The notes beneath the pieces are model-generated. The model made no database searches, was not told the origin of the DNA, and was given only the letters and a program-made list of their open reading frames with translations. Shown one piece after another: positions 26,566 to 34,382 of a stretch of DNA of 34,438 nucleotides; the stretch's first letter is position 1, and the number at the start of each line of letters is the position of its first letter. The stretch lies in contig JAFVBF010000066.1 of assembly GCA_017480145.1 (NCBI GenBank), forward strand, positions 1-34,438. The letters are read 5' to 3'. Source of the stretch: Bacteroidales bacterium (GTDB lineage: Bacteria > Bacteroidota > Bacteroidia > Bacteroidales > P3). Made by a program: the position numbers and the translations under genes.

Positions 26566-28401
26566 ATGAAAAGAACGCTATTATTAATGATTTTGGCATC
26601 CATGTTTCTTACGGGGTGCAGCGGGTTGAAATACATGAAGTCTCATCATGGTGATGTTCGTTATCAGGCCACACCAGATCCTGTTGAGACTCGCAACAAC
26701 AAGGTTGTCGTCAAATTTGTTGGTCAGATTCCGCAAAAATATTTTGACAAGAGTGTTGCTCTTTTTGTGCAGCCTGTTTTTACGTGGGACAGTGGAACTA
26801 TTGCACTGGAGCCTATGACTCTCAAGGGTGAAAATGTTACGGGGACGGGTCAGACCATTAATTATGAAGCAGGTGGTCGATTTACTTATACTGATATGTT
26901 TGATTTCAAGCCTGGTATGGAGACGGGGCGCGTTACACTTGCCCCAGTCGGCTATAAGGCAAAGGCCACTGATGATGTGTCTCGTTTTGCGGATGAAATC
27001 CTAATGTATGACGGAGGACTCCAGTTCTCGGAAGTCCTCATATCGGATGGCGTGAACAATACTTCCTCATGGATTGACATACATGGGGCTATCTCTATCG
27101 CCCCCATTAACTACAATAAGAAAGAGGGCGTGGTGGATGCGGCCGATGTATATTTCCCCAATGGGCAGTCCAATCTCGACTGGGGGTTCGGTATGAACCG
27201 TACGTATGATACTAAGGCAACTTTTGACGATTTAAAGAGGGTTATGCTCGAAAAGGGGCTTCCCAAGCAGGTTAATATTACGGGTTGGGCTTCGCCCGAG
27301 GGCGAAGAACGATTCAATGCAGGTGTATCTAAGAACCGTGCAGAGATAATCACAGAGCAGTTTCGCAACCTTCTTGACGAGGTTCTGACCATCATGGCTC
27401 GTCGTGCTAAGGTAAAGCAACAGGATATTGCCTACTACAAGTACAATCAAATGAAGCAGGTGATTATCACTACTCGTGCCGCAGGCGAGGATTGGGTGCA
27501 TTTTGTCATCATGGTCGAGGAGTCTGATATTGAGGAGAAGCATAATGTTATCAATGTTGTAGAGACACAGCAGAATCTTGTGAAGCGTGAGCAGATGCTG
27601 CGCAATATGGCTGAGGTTTATCCTCAACTGAATGAACAGATATTTCCTAGTCTTCGCCGTGCGCAGGTGGCCCTTTATTATTCGGAGGCGCGCAAATCGG
27701 ATCCCGAGTTGCTCAAACAGGCTCAGTTGGATCTCTCCCGCCTTTCCTATGACGAGCTGATGTACGTTTCTTACATCAATTATAGTTATGAGACCAAGAT
27801 GAAATACTACAAGTGGGCTACCGAGCATTATGCGGCCGAATGGTCTGCATGGAATAATGCTGGTGCAGTGGCATTCTATCTGGACGATCTTGGTGAGGCA
27901 GAACGGTACCTTAATGTCGCTCGTGAACTCAATCCCCACAATCCTGATGTTCTCAATAATCTGGGTCTCCTGTATATGGGCAAGCTTGACTATGCACTGG
28001 CAAAATACTATTTTGATGAGGCTATACAGCAGGGTAGTACTGATGCTGAGGCTAATTTGGTCATCCTTGACTTGGAACAAGGTAACTATGATGAGGCACT
28101 TAAGCAGCTTCGAAAGAAATCCTGTAGCTTCAATCTTGCTTATGCACAGATGGTGACGGGCGATGTCAATGCCGCTATTCGCACGTTGGATTGCAGTCTT
28201 GACCAAAATGCCAATGTCAATTACCTCCGTGCAGTAGCCTATGCCCGTTTGGGAGACAAGGCTAATGCTATCAAGAACCTTCAGGCTTCGGTTGATCAGG
28301 AGTATGACTATAAGTACAAGGCTGCTGTGGATGTGGAATTCCGCGCTTTTTGGGAAGATGAGGAATTTAAGAAAGTCATAGCACTCTATAAGCAGGAATA
28401 G
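26566..28401 (+). CDS. Lipoprotein with OmpA-like domain and TPR repeats
   Basis: 611 residues from ATG 26566. The frame is open from 26506, but the ATG at 26566 starts a proper lipoprotein signal (MKRTLLLMILASMFLTGCSG, lipobox LTGC). Residues about 20-200 are a beta-rich domain of unknown function with no catalytic motif. Residues about 205-340 resemble an OmpA C-terminal domain: DVYFPNGQSNLDWGF, NITGWASPEGEERFN and SKNRAEIITEQF, which normally binds peptidoglycan. TPR units follow from about 420 (AWNNAGAVAFYLDDLGEAE, NPDVLNNLGLLYMGK, YALAKYYFDEAIQQG, AVAYARLGDKANAIKNL). A lipoprotein spanning outer membrane to cell wall, used as a scaffold, is inferred. Similar Bacteroidales proteins exist but their job is not known to me. 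A strong terminator follows. Confidence 0.78.
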   Translation: MKRTLLLMILASMFLTGCSGLKYMKSHHGDVRYQATPDPVETRNNKVVVKFVGQIPQKYFDKSVALFVQPVFTWDSGTIALEPMTLKGENVTGTGQTINYEAGGRFTYTDMFDFKPGMETGRVTLAPVGYKAKATDDVSRFADEILMYDGGLQFSEVLISDGVNNTSSWIDIHGAISIAPINYNKKEGVVDAADVYFPNGQSNLDWGFGMNRTYDTKATFDDLKRVMLEKGLPKQVNITGWASPEGEERFNAGVSKNRAEIITEQFRNLLDEVLTIMARRAKVKQQDIAYYKYNQMKQVIITTRAAGEDWVHFVIMVEESDIEEKHNVINVVETQQNLVKREQMLRNMAEVYPQLNEQIFPSLRRAQVALYYSEARKSDPELLKQAQLDLSRLSYDELMYVSYINYSYETKMKYYKWATEHYAAEWSAWNNAGAVAFYLDDLGEAERYLNVARELNPHNPDVLNNLGLLYMGKLDYALAKYYFDEAIQQGSTDAEANLVILDLEQGNYDEALKQLRKKSCSFNLAYAQMVTGDVNAAIRTLDCSLDQNANVNYLRAVAYARLGDKANAIKNLQASVDQEYDYKYKAAVDVEFRAFWEDEEFKKVIALYKQE

Positions 28402-28425
28402 CCGTATATTCGGCGAGTAATAGAT

Positions 28426-28459
28426 AAAGGAATGTAGCCCTCTCTACATTCCTTTTTTT
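28426..28459 (+). terminator. Intrinsic terminator after the OmpA/TPR gene
   Basis: A 12-bp perfect stem (AAAGGAATGTAG / CTACATTCCTTT), 6-nt loop CCCTCT and a T-run to 28459. It isolates the lipoprotein gene from pssA. Confidence 0.9.
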
Positions 28460-28517
28460 AATAGACGGGTCAGCTGTTCATGGATGGGACAGTAAATAGC
28501 AAAAATAGGATAATCGT

Positions 28518-29240
28518 ATGAAAAAACAAATACCCAATCTAATAACTCTCTGCAATCTGTTGAGTGGTACAGTGGCTACTGCTTTTGCGGTGCAACACCG
28601 CCTCGATCTTGCTTCTTTGTGGATTTTAGTGGGCGTAGTGTTCGACTTCTTCGATGGCATGGTGGCTCGACTTCTCCGTGTGGCTTCGCCCTTAGGCAAG
28701 GAGTTAGACTCTTTGGCAGATGTCGTCACTTCGGGAGTGGCTCCAGGATTTATATTTTACTCTATTTTGATTCAGGGTGGCTGTGGTGTGTATAGTTATG
28801 TGGCATTGATGATACCAGCCTTTGCGGCCTATCGTTTGGCCAAGTTTAATATAGATACTCGTCAATCGCACTCGTTTCGAGGGCTTCCTGTTCCTGCAAA
28901 TGCTCTTATTTGGGTTGCTTTAGGTATTTGTTATAGTAATACTGGTTTAGTTCGCATATCGGTTCTTCCTACGTATGGATTTGCAGAGTTTGTTTTTGGC
29001 GGTACGGGCTTGTTTCTCCTTTTGATCGTTGCTTTGATTGTCTGTCTTTTGATGATTTCCGATGTCCCAATGTTTGGTCTTAAATTCAAGAATCTCCATT
29101 GGAAAGAGAACAGGACTCGTTTCCTTTTTGTGCTGACAGATATTGTTCTGCTTGTACTTTTGGGGATTATGGCATTGCCAATCATTGTTCTGTGGTATAT
29201 TTTACTTTCACTTTGCACTCAACAGAACTCGATAGAATGA
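28518..29240 (+). CDS. pssA: CDP-diacylglycerol-serine O-phosphatidyltransferase
   Basis: 240 residues, integral inner-membrane enzyme that makes phosphatidylserine from CDP-diacylglycerol and serine, the first committed step to phosphatidylethanolamine. The CDP-alcohol phosphatidyltransferase motif DG-x2-AR-x8-G-x3-D-x3-D is complete in FFDGMVARLLRV...GKELDSLAD (about residues 48-74). The N-terminus KKQIPNLITLCNLLSGT is typical of the Gram-positive/Bacteroidota type II Pss. About seven hydrophobic segments follow. Its stop overlaps the queA start by 4 nt (ATGA), so the two are translationally coupled. Confidence 0.94.
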   Translation: MKKQIPNLITLCNLLSGTVATAFAVQHRLDLASLWILVGVVFDFFDGMVARLLRVASPLGKELDSLADVVTSGVAPGFIFYSILIQGGCGVYSYVALMIPAFAAYRLAKFNIDTRQSHSFRGLPVPANALIWVALGICYSNTGLVRISVLPTYGFAEFVFGGTGLFLLLIVALIVCLLMISDVPMFGLKFKNLHWKENRTRFLFVLTDIVLLVLLGIMALPIIVLWYILLSLCTQQNSIE

Positions 29241-30457
29241 AGGCTCCAAAAAATATTGCAATGTCAACTTATGACTATCCGCTGCCCAATGAGCGTATAG
29301 CCAAGTATCCGATGTCACAGCGTGACCAGTCAAAACTCTTGCATTACAGTCAAGGTAAGATTGAGGAATACCGCTTTGTTGATTTGCCAGACCTTGTCTC
29401 TGCGGGGGCGTTGATGCTCTTTAATGATACCAAGGTGATTCATGCACGGTTGCTATTTCAGAAACTTTCGGGTGCTATTATAGAGATATTTTGTTTAGAA
29501 CCATGGCAGACAGTGGCGCCGGAATCGTTTGCTCAGCGAGAGAGAACGTCTTGGCTTTGCTTGGTGGGCAATAACAAGAAATGGAAAGAAGGCCCATTAA
29601 GCATGCGGGTTGCCGTTGGAAGTCATTATGTGACGCTGAATGCTGTGCGACGCGAGGCGATAGGTGAGGGCTGGGTGATAGACTTCTCATGGGATGGTGG
29701 CGATAGTTTTGCTGAAATCGTTGATGCTGCTGGTGTCATTCCATTACCACCATATCTACACCGTAATGCCGAGAAAGATGACAATGAGCGTTATCAAACA
29801 GTTTATGCTGATCATGCTGGTTCGGTGGCTGCACCTACGGCTGGTCTTCACTTTACGAAGCAGGTGTTCCAACGCCTGAAAGAAAAAAATATAGATACGG
29901 AGTTCATCACTCTGCAGGTGGGCGCTGGCACTTTTAAGCCGGTGACATCAGAAACCATAGGAGGTCATACCATGCATGTGGAGCATGTCCAAATCTCTCA
30001 GCATAACTTGCAGCAGGTACTCCGACATGTAAATGATGACATTATTGCCGTAGGGACTACAACGGTGCGAACGCTGGAATCTATATATTGGTTTGGCGTT
30101 CAGCTTTCTATTAATCCAGAATTGGATCGGATGCATATTAGTCAGTGGGACTGTTATGACTTGGATTCACAGGCCCTTCCACTCAGCGATGCTTATGGAA
30201 ACGTGCTTGTTTGGATGGAGCGTTATGGTTTGGATCGTTTTGATGGGACTACGCAACTATTGATTGCCCCTGGTTACCAATACCGTGTCGTCAAGTCGCT
30301 CGTGACCAATTTCCACCAGCCCAAAAGCACGCTTCTGCTGCTTGTATCAGCCCTGATTGGCAATCGTTGGCGCGACTGTTATGACTATGCTTTGTCGCAT
30401 GACTTCCGGTTTTTAAGCTATGGGGATAGCTGTTTTTTTGAGGGTCGAATGCTATGA
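29237..30457 (+). CDS. queA: S-adenosylmethionine:tRNA ribosyltransferase-isomerase
   Basis: 406 residues from ATG 29237; the frame is open from 29099, but the ATGA overlap with pssA and the family N-terminus (STYDYPLPNERIAKYP) decide the start. QueA transfers and rearranges the ribosyl part of SAM onto preQ1-modified tRNA to give epoxyqueuosine. Conserved blocks seen: RDQSKLL, DLVSAGALMLFNDTKVI, SVAAPTAGLHFT (about 195-206), LQVGAGTFKPV, HTMHVEHVQI, VGTTTVRTLES and TNFHQPKSTLLLLVSALIG. It is longer than the about 350 residues of E. coli QueA because of extra sequence in the middle, a form I recall in Bacteroidota, where some genomes carry two QueA-like genes. It overlaps comF by 4 nt. Confidence 0.92.
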   Translation: MKAPKNIAMSTYDYPLPNERIAKYPMSQRDQSKLLHYSQGKIEEYRFVDLPDLVSAGALMLFNDTKVIHARLLFQKLSGAIIEIFCLEPWQTVAPESFAQRERTSWLCLVGNNKKWKEGPLSMRVAVGSHYVTLNAVRREAIGEGWVIDFSWDGGDSFAEIVDAAGVIPLPPYLHRNAEKDDNERYQTVYADHAGSVAAPTAGLHFTKQVFQRLKEKNIDTEFITLQVGAGTFKPVTSETIGGHTMHVEHVQISQHNLQQVLRHVNDDIIAVGTTTVRTLESIYWFGVQLSINPELDRMHISQWDCYDLDSQALPLSDAYGNVLVWMERYGLDRFDGTTQLLIAPGYQYRVVKSLVTNFHQPKSTLLLLVSALIGNRWRDCYDYALSHDFRFLSYGDSCFFEGRML

Positions 30458-31158
30458 GGCATTATCGATTTGCCCCGTTGCAGGAATTATTGCGTCTTTT
30501 CTTCCCTGCGATATGCTATGGGTGTGGACAGCCTTTAGAGGGTGATGAGCAGAGTCTATGTGTACATTGTATGTCCCATTTGCCGCTGGCACGCAATGCC
30601 GCAATAGTAGACAATGCTACTGAATTGCGTCTCATGGGTCGTGTCCATTTTGATGCCGCGGCTTCGTATATGTATTTTAAGCAGGGATTGGTCTCGCAAA
30701 GGATTGTGCATGCCATTAAATATAGAGGTGACGAGGCTTTGGGGCTGCGCATGGGGCTGCTGATGGGGCGTGATCTTGCGCAGTGTGGGCGATTTGATAG
30801 TGTGGACTGCCTTGTCCCAGTGCCGCTACATCGTAGCAAACTATGGCAACGTGGCTATAATCAGTCATTGTTGTTGTGTCAGGGTATTGCCAAGACATTT
30901 CCAAGGCCGATTGTTGCAGATGCCTTGGTGCGAGTGATTGCTACTGACACACAGACCGATAAGGATCGTATCGGTCGGATGGATAACATTCATAAAGCCT
31001 TTATGGTGCGCAACGTATCGGCACTTCAGGGACGTCATGTCCTATTGGTGGATGATGTGCTTACCACAGGAGCCACGCTTTCCGAGTGTGCTGATGTTGT
31101 GTTGGCTTTGCCTGATACCAAGGTAAGCATTGCCACCTTGACGTTGGCAAATGGTTAA
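30454..31158 (+). CDS. comF: ComF-family phosphoribosyltransferase-like protein
   Basis: 234 residues, cytoplasmic. A Cys4 zinc-finger-like segment at the N-terminus (CYGCGQPLEG...LCVHCM) is followed by a PRTase domain with VDCLVPVPLHRSKLWQRGYNQSLLL and the PRPP loop HVLLVDDVLTTGATLSE (about 194-210). ComF is needed for natural transformation in Gram-positive and some Gram-negative bacteria, probably handling the imported single strand. A ComEC homologue is also present in this window at 4582-6147, but the two are not linked. It is translationally coupled to queA by an ATGA overlap, which is a location of convenience rather than a functional link as far as can be seen. Confidence 0.88.
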   Translation: MRHYRFAPLQELLRLFFPAICYGCGQPLEGDEQSLCVHCMSHLPLARNAAIVDNATELRLMGRVHFDAAASYMYFKQGLVSQRIVHAIKYRGDEALGLRMGLLMGRDLAQCGRFDSVDCLVPVPLHRSKLWQRGYNQSLLLCQGIAKTFPRPIVADALVRVIATDTQTDKDRIGRMDNIHKAFMVRNVSALQGRHVLLVDDVLTTGATLSECADVVLALPDTKVSIATLTLANG

Positions 31159-31260
31159 TATAATTTGGCTTGTTAGGGATTCATGGTTTCTTGGTAATGC
31201 GAGATTTATAAGGGAATAAATGGCGGAGCATATATTCTCATTGCAATCGCTAAAAAGTTG

Positions 31261-31268
31261 TATCTTTG
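31261..31268 (+). promoter_or_regulatory. -7 box driving the riboswitch-TerC transcript
   Basis: TATCTTTG matches TAnnTTTG and lies just upstream of the riboswitch, predicting a transcript start near 31275. A TTG at 31241-31243 is a possible -33 element with a 17-nt spacer, shorter than usual. Confidence 0.6.
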
Positions 31269-31276
31269 CAATCTTA

Positions 31277-31380
31277 TTATAAGGGAGTGATTGGCGGCAA
31301 AGGCCGTGGATGCTGTCAATATGTTTCTGGTTCTGCAAGGGGCTTGGCAACTTCCATAAGCAATGAGACTCATAGACTCC
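31277..31380 (+). ncRNA. Probable yybP-ykoY manganese riboswitch aptamer
   Basis: The 275-nt gap before the TerC-family gene holds a structured leader. Features recalled from yybP-ykoY RNAs are present in order: GGGAGTGA near the 5' end (31283-31290), a small CGGC-AAAG-GCCG hairpin, GCTGTCAATATG, a returning CTTGGCAAC, and AGCAATGAGAC near the 3' end. TGGA..GC.TGTCAA (31307 on) can pair with TTGGCAACTTCCA as one imperfect helix of about 13 positions. P1 may be 31277-31282 with 31370-31375. This class binds Mn2+ and often precedes TerC/Alx-type genes, as in E. coli alx, which is why the call is made. A covariance-model search was not possible here. Confidence 0.7.
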
Positions 31381-31408
31381 GCGTAAGTGTGTGTCTATGG
31401 GTATTTTT
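31368..31408 (+). terminator. Riboswitch expression-platform terminator
   Basis: ACTCATAGAC (31368-31377) pairs with GTCTATGGGT (31393-31402) through 10 bp including one G-U, with a 15-nt loop, and is followed by a T-rich ATTTTTA. Its 5' arm covers the proposed P1 3' strand, so aptamer closure and terminator formation exclude each other, the arrangement of an ON switch. Confidence 0.65.
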
Positions 31409-31421
31409 ATTAGAATAAAAC

Positions 31422-31428
31422 AGGAGGT
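31422..31428 (+). promoter_or_regulatory. Strong Shine-Dalgarno before the TerC gene
   Basis: AGGAGGT ends 5 nt before ATG 31434. A near-perfect Shine-Dalgarno is rare in Bacteroidota, and no other gene in the window shows one, so it fixes this start. Confidence 0.7.
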
Positions 31429-31433
31429 AGGAT

Positions 31434-32486
31434 ATGCTTACTCGATATTTGTTCTTTGTGTTTTTCTTGTTGTTCATCACCTTTATGCTGGCTCTCGATC
31501 TGGGGGTGTTTCACAAGAAGGATCATGTTATCAAGGTTAAAGAAGCTGCATTGTGGACGGCGGTATGGGTTTTACTGGCACTGCTGTTTGCATTGTTGCT
31601 GCGCTTTCGTGCTGAATGGATTCATGGCATTACGGATTTGCAGTCTTTGTTGAACTATGTGGGTTCTGGTCCGTTGGCTGGGACTATTACTCCAGACATG
31701 GACTATGCTACTGCTTTAGAAATATATAGGCAAGAGGTTACGAGCCAGTATCTGGCAGGCTATTTCTTAGAGGAATCCCTTTCGATAGACAATATTTTCG
31801 TGATGATTATGATTTTTGTCAGTTTCGGTATTGACAAGCAGTATTATCATCGTGTTCTTTTCTGGGGTGTACTGGGAGCTATTGTGATGCGTTTTGTCTT
31901 TATTTTTGCCGTGGGGGCTTTGGTGTCACGTTTTGCATGGATTTTGGCACTATTTGGTGTGATATTGATTTATAGTGGTATCAAGATGTTCTGCAACAAG
32001 CCGGATGAACATATAGACACGGCCAATCATCCCATGGTTCGTTTTGCCAGTCGTCATTTCCGGGTCACTCCGCAGGGTGACGGGAATAATTTTTTCATGA
32101 AGATTGATGGACGCACCTATATTACACCGTTGTTTCTTGTGCTACTTGTCATTGAGTTTTCGGATGTCATCTTCGCTGTGGATAGCATTCCGGCAGTCTT
32201 CTCAGTTACTACCGATACCTATATTGTGTATTTTTCTAATATATTTGCCATCATGGGTTTACGTTCATTGTTTTTCTTGCTTAGCAATGTTTCTGAAATG
32301 TTTTGGCTGCTGCGTTATGGTCTCGGGGTACTATTATGCTTTATTGGTGTGAAGATGATTGGACATGAATTTTTGGGGTGGGAAATCGGTACGTCGGTGT
32401 CTCTACTGGTGATATTAGGTATTCTATTTGGGTCTATTATTCTTTCTATGATTTTTCCACAGAAAAAGCTGGTCTGTAATGAATAG
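31434..32486 (+). CDS. TerC/Alx-family membrane transporter
   Basis: 350 residues with eight or nine membrane segments. Family motifs: LALDLGVFHKKDHVIKVKEA near the N-terminus, FLEESLSIDNIFVMIMIF (about 110-127) and LVVIEFSDVIFAVDSIPAVF (about 236-255). The acidic residues within these helices (EES...DN, EFSD..FAVDS) are the likely metal-coordinating sites. TerC-family proteins export or handle Mn2+; the E. coli Alx protein is a Mn2+-related exporter and is under a yybP-ykoY riboswitch. The matching leader here supports manganese export. The gene overlaps the AlkD-like gene by 8 nt. Confidence 0.9.
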   Translation: MLTRYLFFVFFLLFITFMLALDLGVFHKKDHVIKVKEAALWTAVWVLLALLFALLLRFRAEWIHGITDLQSLLNYVGSGPLAGTITPDMDYATALEIYRQEVTSQYLAGYFLEESLSIDNIFVMIMIFVSFGIDKQYYHRVLFWGVLGAIVMRFVFIFAVGALVSRFAWILALFGVILIYSGIKMFCNKPDEHIDTANHPMVRFASRHFRVTPQGDGNNFFMKIDGRTYITPLFLVLLVIEFSDVIFAVDSIPAVFSVTTDTYIVYFSNIFAIMGLRSLFFLLSNVSEMFWLLRYGLGVLLCFIGVKMIGHEFLGWEIGTSVSLLVILGILFGSIILSMIFPQKKLVCNE

Positions 32487-33183
32487 ACTTGAATCCGCAA
32501 TGATGGCTGTGGCCGACCCTTCACAAGTAGATGGATTGTCACGTTTCTTTAAATGTGGTCCTGGTCAGTATGGTGAAGGAGATAAGTTCCTTGGAATCAA
32601 GGTGCCCATGACTCGGCAGGTAGTGAGGAATTTATGGAAGGACTGCCCGATGGGGGATTTACATCAATGTATGCTTTCTCCTTATCATGAGGTCCGTTTG
32701 GCGGCTTTGCTGGTACTGGTACAGCAGTTTCGTCATACGAAAGAAATATTAGCGCAGCAAGGCCAGATAGACTTCTATCTCACGCATATGGACTATGTCA
32801 ATAACTGGGATTTGGTAGATCTTTCATGCTATGAGTTGCTCGGGGTATGGCTGCTGGATAAGGATAGGCAGATTCTTTATGATTTGGCGCAGTGCAATCA
32901 CTTGTGGAAGCAGCGAATCGCTATGGTCTCTACAATGCAGTTTTTGAGACATGGACAGTTAGATGATACATATGCTATTGCTGACCTCCTACTGCCTCAT
33001 AGGCACGATTTGATACAAAAAGCTGTAGGCTGGTTGCTCCGTGAGGCTGGCAAACGCGATGAGGTGCGATTGATGAATTACCTGAGAGAACGCTACACGG
33101 CCATACCTCGAACGACGTTACGCTATGCTATAGAACGATTTGAACCCAGTTCACGTAATGCGTTCTTGAAAGGGGTAGGTTAA
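32479..33183 (+). CDS. AlkD-like DNA alkylation repair protein
   Basis: 234 residues, all-helical HEAT-like repeats. AlkD glycosylases remove positively charged alkylated purines such as 3- and 7-methyl bases. Family features: KVPMTRQVVRNLWKD (N-terminal), YHEVRLAALLVLV, DYVNNWDLVDLSCYELLG with the conserved Trp and catalytic-site Asp (about 103-120), WKQRIAMVSTMQFLR and KAVGWLLREAGKRD (about 178-191). The start ATG 32479 lies inside the end of the TerC gene (8-nt overlap), so the two are coupled. No metal link is evident. Confidence 0.9.
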   Translation: MNRLESAMMAVADPSQVDGLSRFFKCGPGQYGEGDKFLGIKVPMTRQVVRNLWKDCPMGDLHQCMLSPYHEVRLAALLVLVQQFRHTKEILAQQGQIDFYLTHMDYVNNWDLVDLSCYELLGVWLLDKDRQILYDLAQCNHLWKQRIAMVSTMQFLRHGQLDDTYAIADLLLPHRHDLIQKAVGWLLREAGKRDEVRLMNYLRERYTAIPRTTLRYAIERFEPSSRNAFLKGVG

Positions 33184-33208
33184 TGTTTTATATAATAATC
33201 AACAGAAT

Positions 33209-33919
33209 ATGAGTAGATTGTTGCTTGGTTTGCTTGCAATTTTCATTTGCCTTTACTGTGTGTCTTGTACTAATAGGACAAATGTGTCCACTCTTCAGTC
33301 AGGAGATTTAATTTTTGTTTCAGTGCCGTTGGGTTTTGATTTCGGCATTTCATCCGACAGCATAGGTCGTCTTACTTCCGATATGTCGGATGAATCGCAA
33401 CTTCAGTGTATTCATGTAGCTATTGTTGACGTTGCTGCCGATACGGTGTTCGTCATTGATGCTACAGTTAAACGTGGTGTGGCTCGTTATCCACTGGATA
33501 CGTTTTTATATGATTTTACTCTATATGGTGGTCATAGCCCACGTTATGATGTTATGCGTATGGGGACCCCGGAGGATGGAGCACGCTATGTGTCTAATGC
33601 CAAAACCTATATAGGACGTCCGTATGATTTCGACTTTCAACTGGATAATGAGGCCCAGTACTGTAGCGAGTTGGTTCGCAATGCTTATACATTGGATGAT
33701 GGCACCCCCAGATTTCCTCTCACTCGGGTTGATTTCTCTGAGGGTAGGGGCGTCTTGTCGGACTATTGGACACATCTCTTCCAGTATTTTGGCTGTCAGA
33801 CTCCACAGGGCGAGGGCATTTTGCCTTACGACCTGAAAACATGCAATCTGCTGACAAAGGTTATTACAGATGTGGAAACAACCGATAGTCTTTTCAATAC
33901 AGTTTCCCGAGGGCGTTAG
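33209..33919 (+). CDS. YiiX/permuted-NlpC-type lipoprotein hydrolase
   Basis: 236 residues. The signal peptide ends with lipobox-like CVSC (Cys 20). The sequence LQSGDLIFVSVP (about 28-39) is the start signature of YiiX/YebB permuted papain-fold enzymes. CIHVAIVD provides the probable catalytic His (about 72) and EAQYCSELVRNAY the catalytic Cys (about residue 151), with YIGRPYDFDF between. In this circularly permuted NlpC/P60 group His precedes Cys in sequence. Such enzymes are thought to act on peptidoglycan peptides or lipids, but the substrate here is unknown. It lies 25 nt after the AlkD-like gene, in the same operon direction. Confidence 0.8.
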   Translation: MSRLLLGLLAIFICLYCVSCTNRTNVSTLQSGDLIFVSVPLGFDFGISSDSIGRLTSDMSDESQLQCIHVAIVDVAADTVFVIDATVKRGVARYPLDTFLYDFTLYGGHSPRYDVMRMGTPEDGARYVSNAKTYIGRPYDFDFQLDNEAQYCSELVRNAYTLDDGTPRFPLTRVDFSEGRGVLSDYWTHLFQYFGCQTPQGEGILPYDLKTCNLLTKVITDVETTDSLFNTVSRGR

Positions 33920-34101
33920 GTACGGTAGTCGGAACAGAGATTCATATTCGAGATAGGGCGAGGGTTATATATATTAGTATTGTTTAAAAAGATGATGTAT
34001 CCCCCCTCCTTGTTTGACGTGGAGATAAAAGCGTTTTTTTTCTCAGTTTATCAGACATTGCGAAAATCAAGTCTTTGGAGTTTTTTGCTAACATTGATTC
34101 T
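33920..34101. other. Intergenic, no gene seen
   Basis: This stretch has no long frame and no clear terminator, only T-rich runs. It separates the lipoprotein gene from the mobile elements at the right edge. Confidence 0.5.
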
Positions 34102-34255
34102 ATTGACTATTATTGCTGTCCGCTAAAGCCTTTTAGGTCGCATGAAGCAGTTGTCAATTGTAGATTTTATGCGGTTATAGGTCTTTCAACTCAAAAGTAA
34201 GCCCTCCTTGCGCTTCGTTCTATCCGATTTTTAGCGGACAGCAATAATTGACTAT
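34102..34255. mobile_element. 136-bp MITE with 9-bp target duplication
   Basis: The element itself spans 34111-34246. Its ends are perfect 17-bp inverted repeats: TATTGCTGTCCGCTAAA (34111-34127) and TTTAGCGGACAGCAATA (34230-34246). It is flanked by identical 9-bp direct repeats ATTGACTAT (34102-34110 and 34247-34255), the footprint of transposition. It has no coding sequence. Its ends match the element that begins at 34298, so a partner transposase of the same family probably exists elsewhere. The family is unassigned; a 9-bp duplication occurs in several families (for example IS4-like). Confidence 0.9.
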
Positions 34256-34335
34256 ACAGGTTGTGGACCTTATGTGGTGTAGGTTGGTATTGAAAACTAT
34301 TGCTGTCCGCTAAAAGTTTTTGACGAATAAAAACG

Positions 34336-34371
34336 AAAGGCTGAAACTATTTTATAGGTTTCAGCCTTTTT
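34336..34371 (+). terminator. Strong hairpin terminator inside the right-edge element
   Basis: A 12-bp perfect stem (AAAGGCTGAAAC / GTTTCAGCCTTT), 10-nt loop and five T. It could block transcription entering the element from outside. Confidence 0.8.
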
Positions 34372-34374
34372 GGT

Positions 34375-34382
34375 TAACTTTG
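34375..34382 (+). promoter_or_regulatory. Candidate outward -7 box in the right-edge element
   Basis: TAACTTTG matches TAnnTTTG and points out of the window to the right, immediately after the terminator hairpin. It would drive either a transposase or a neighbouring gene. The -33 element is unclear. Confidence 0.4.

Noticed and set aside
27232..28206. 324-residue minus-strand frame opposite the OmpA/TPR gene
   Set aside because: It is antisense to TPR-coding sequence with clear family motifs on the plus strand.
33920..34101. Small gene or riboswitch after the YiiX-like gene
   Set aside because: No frame, no start context and no recognisable conserved structure were found.
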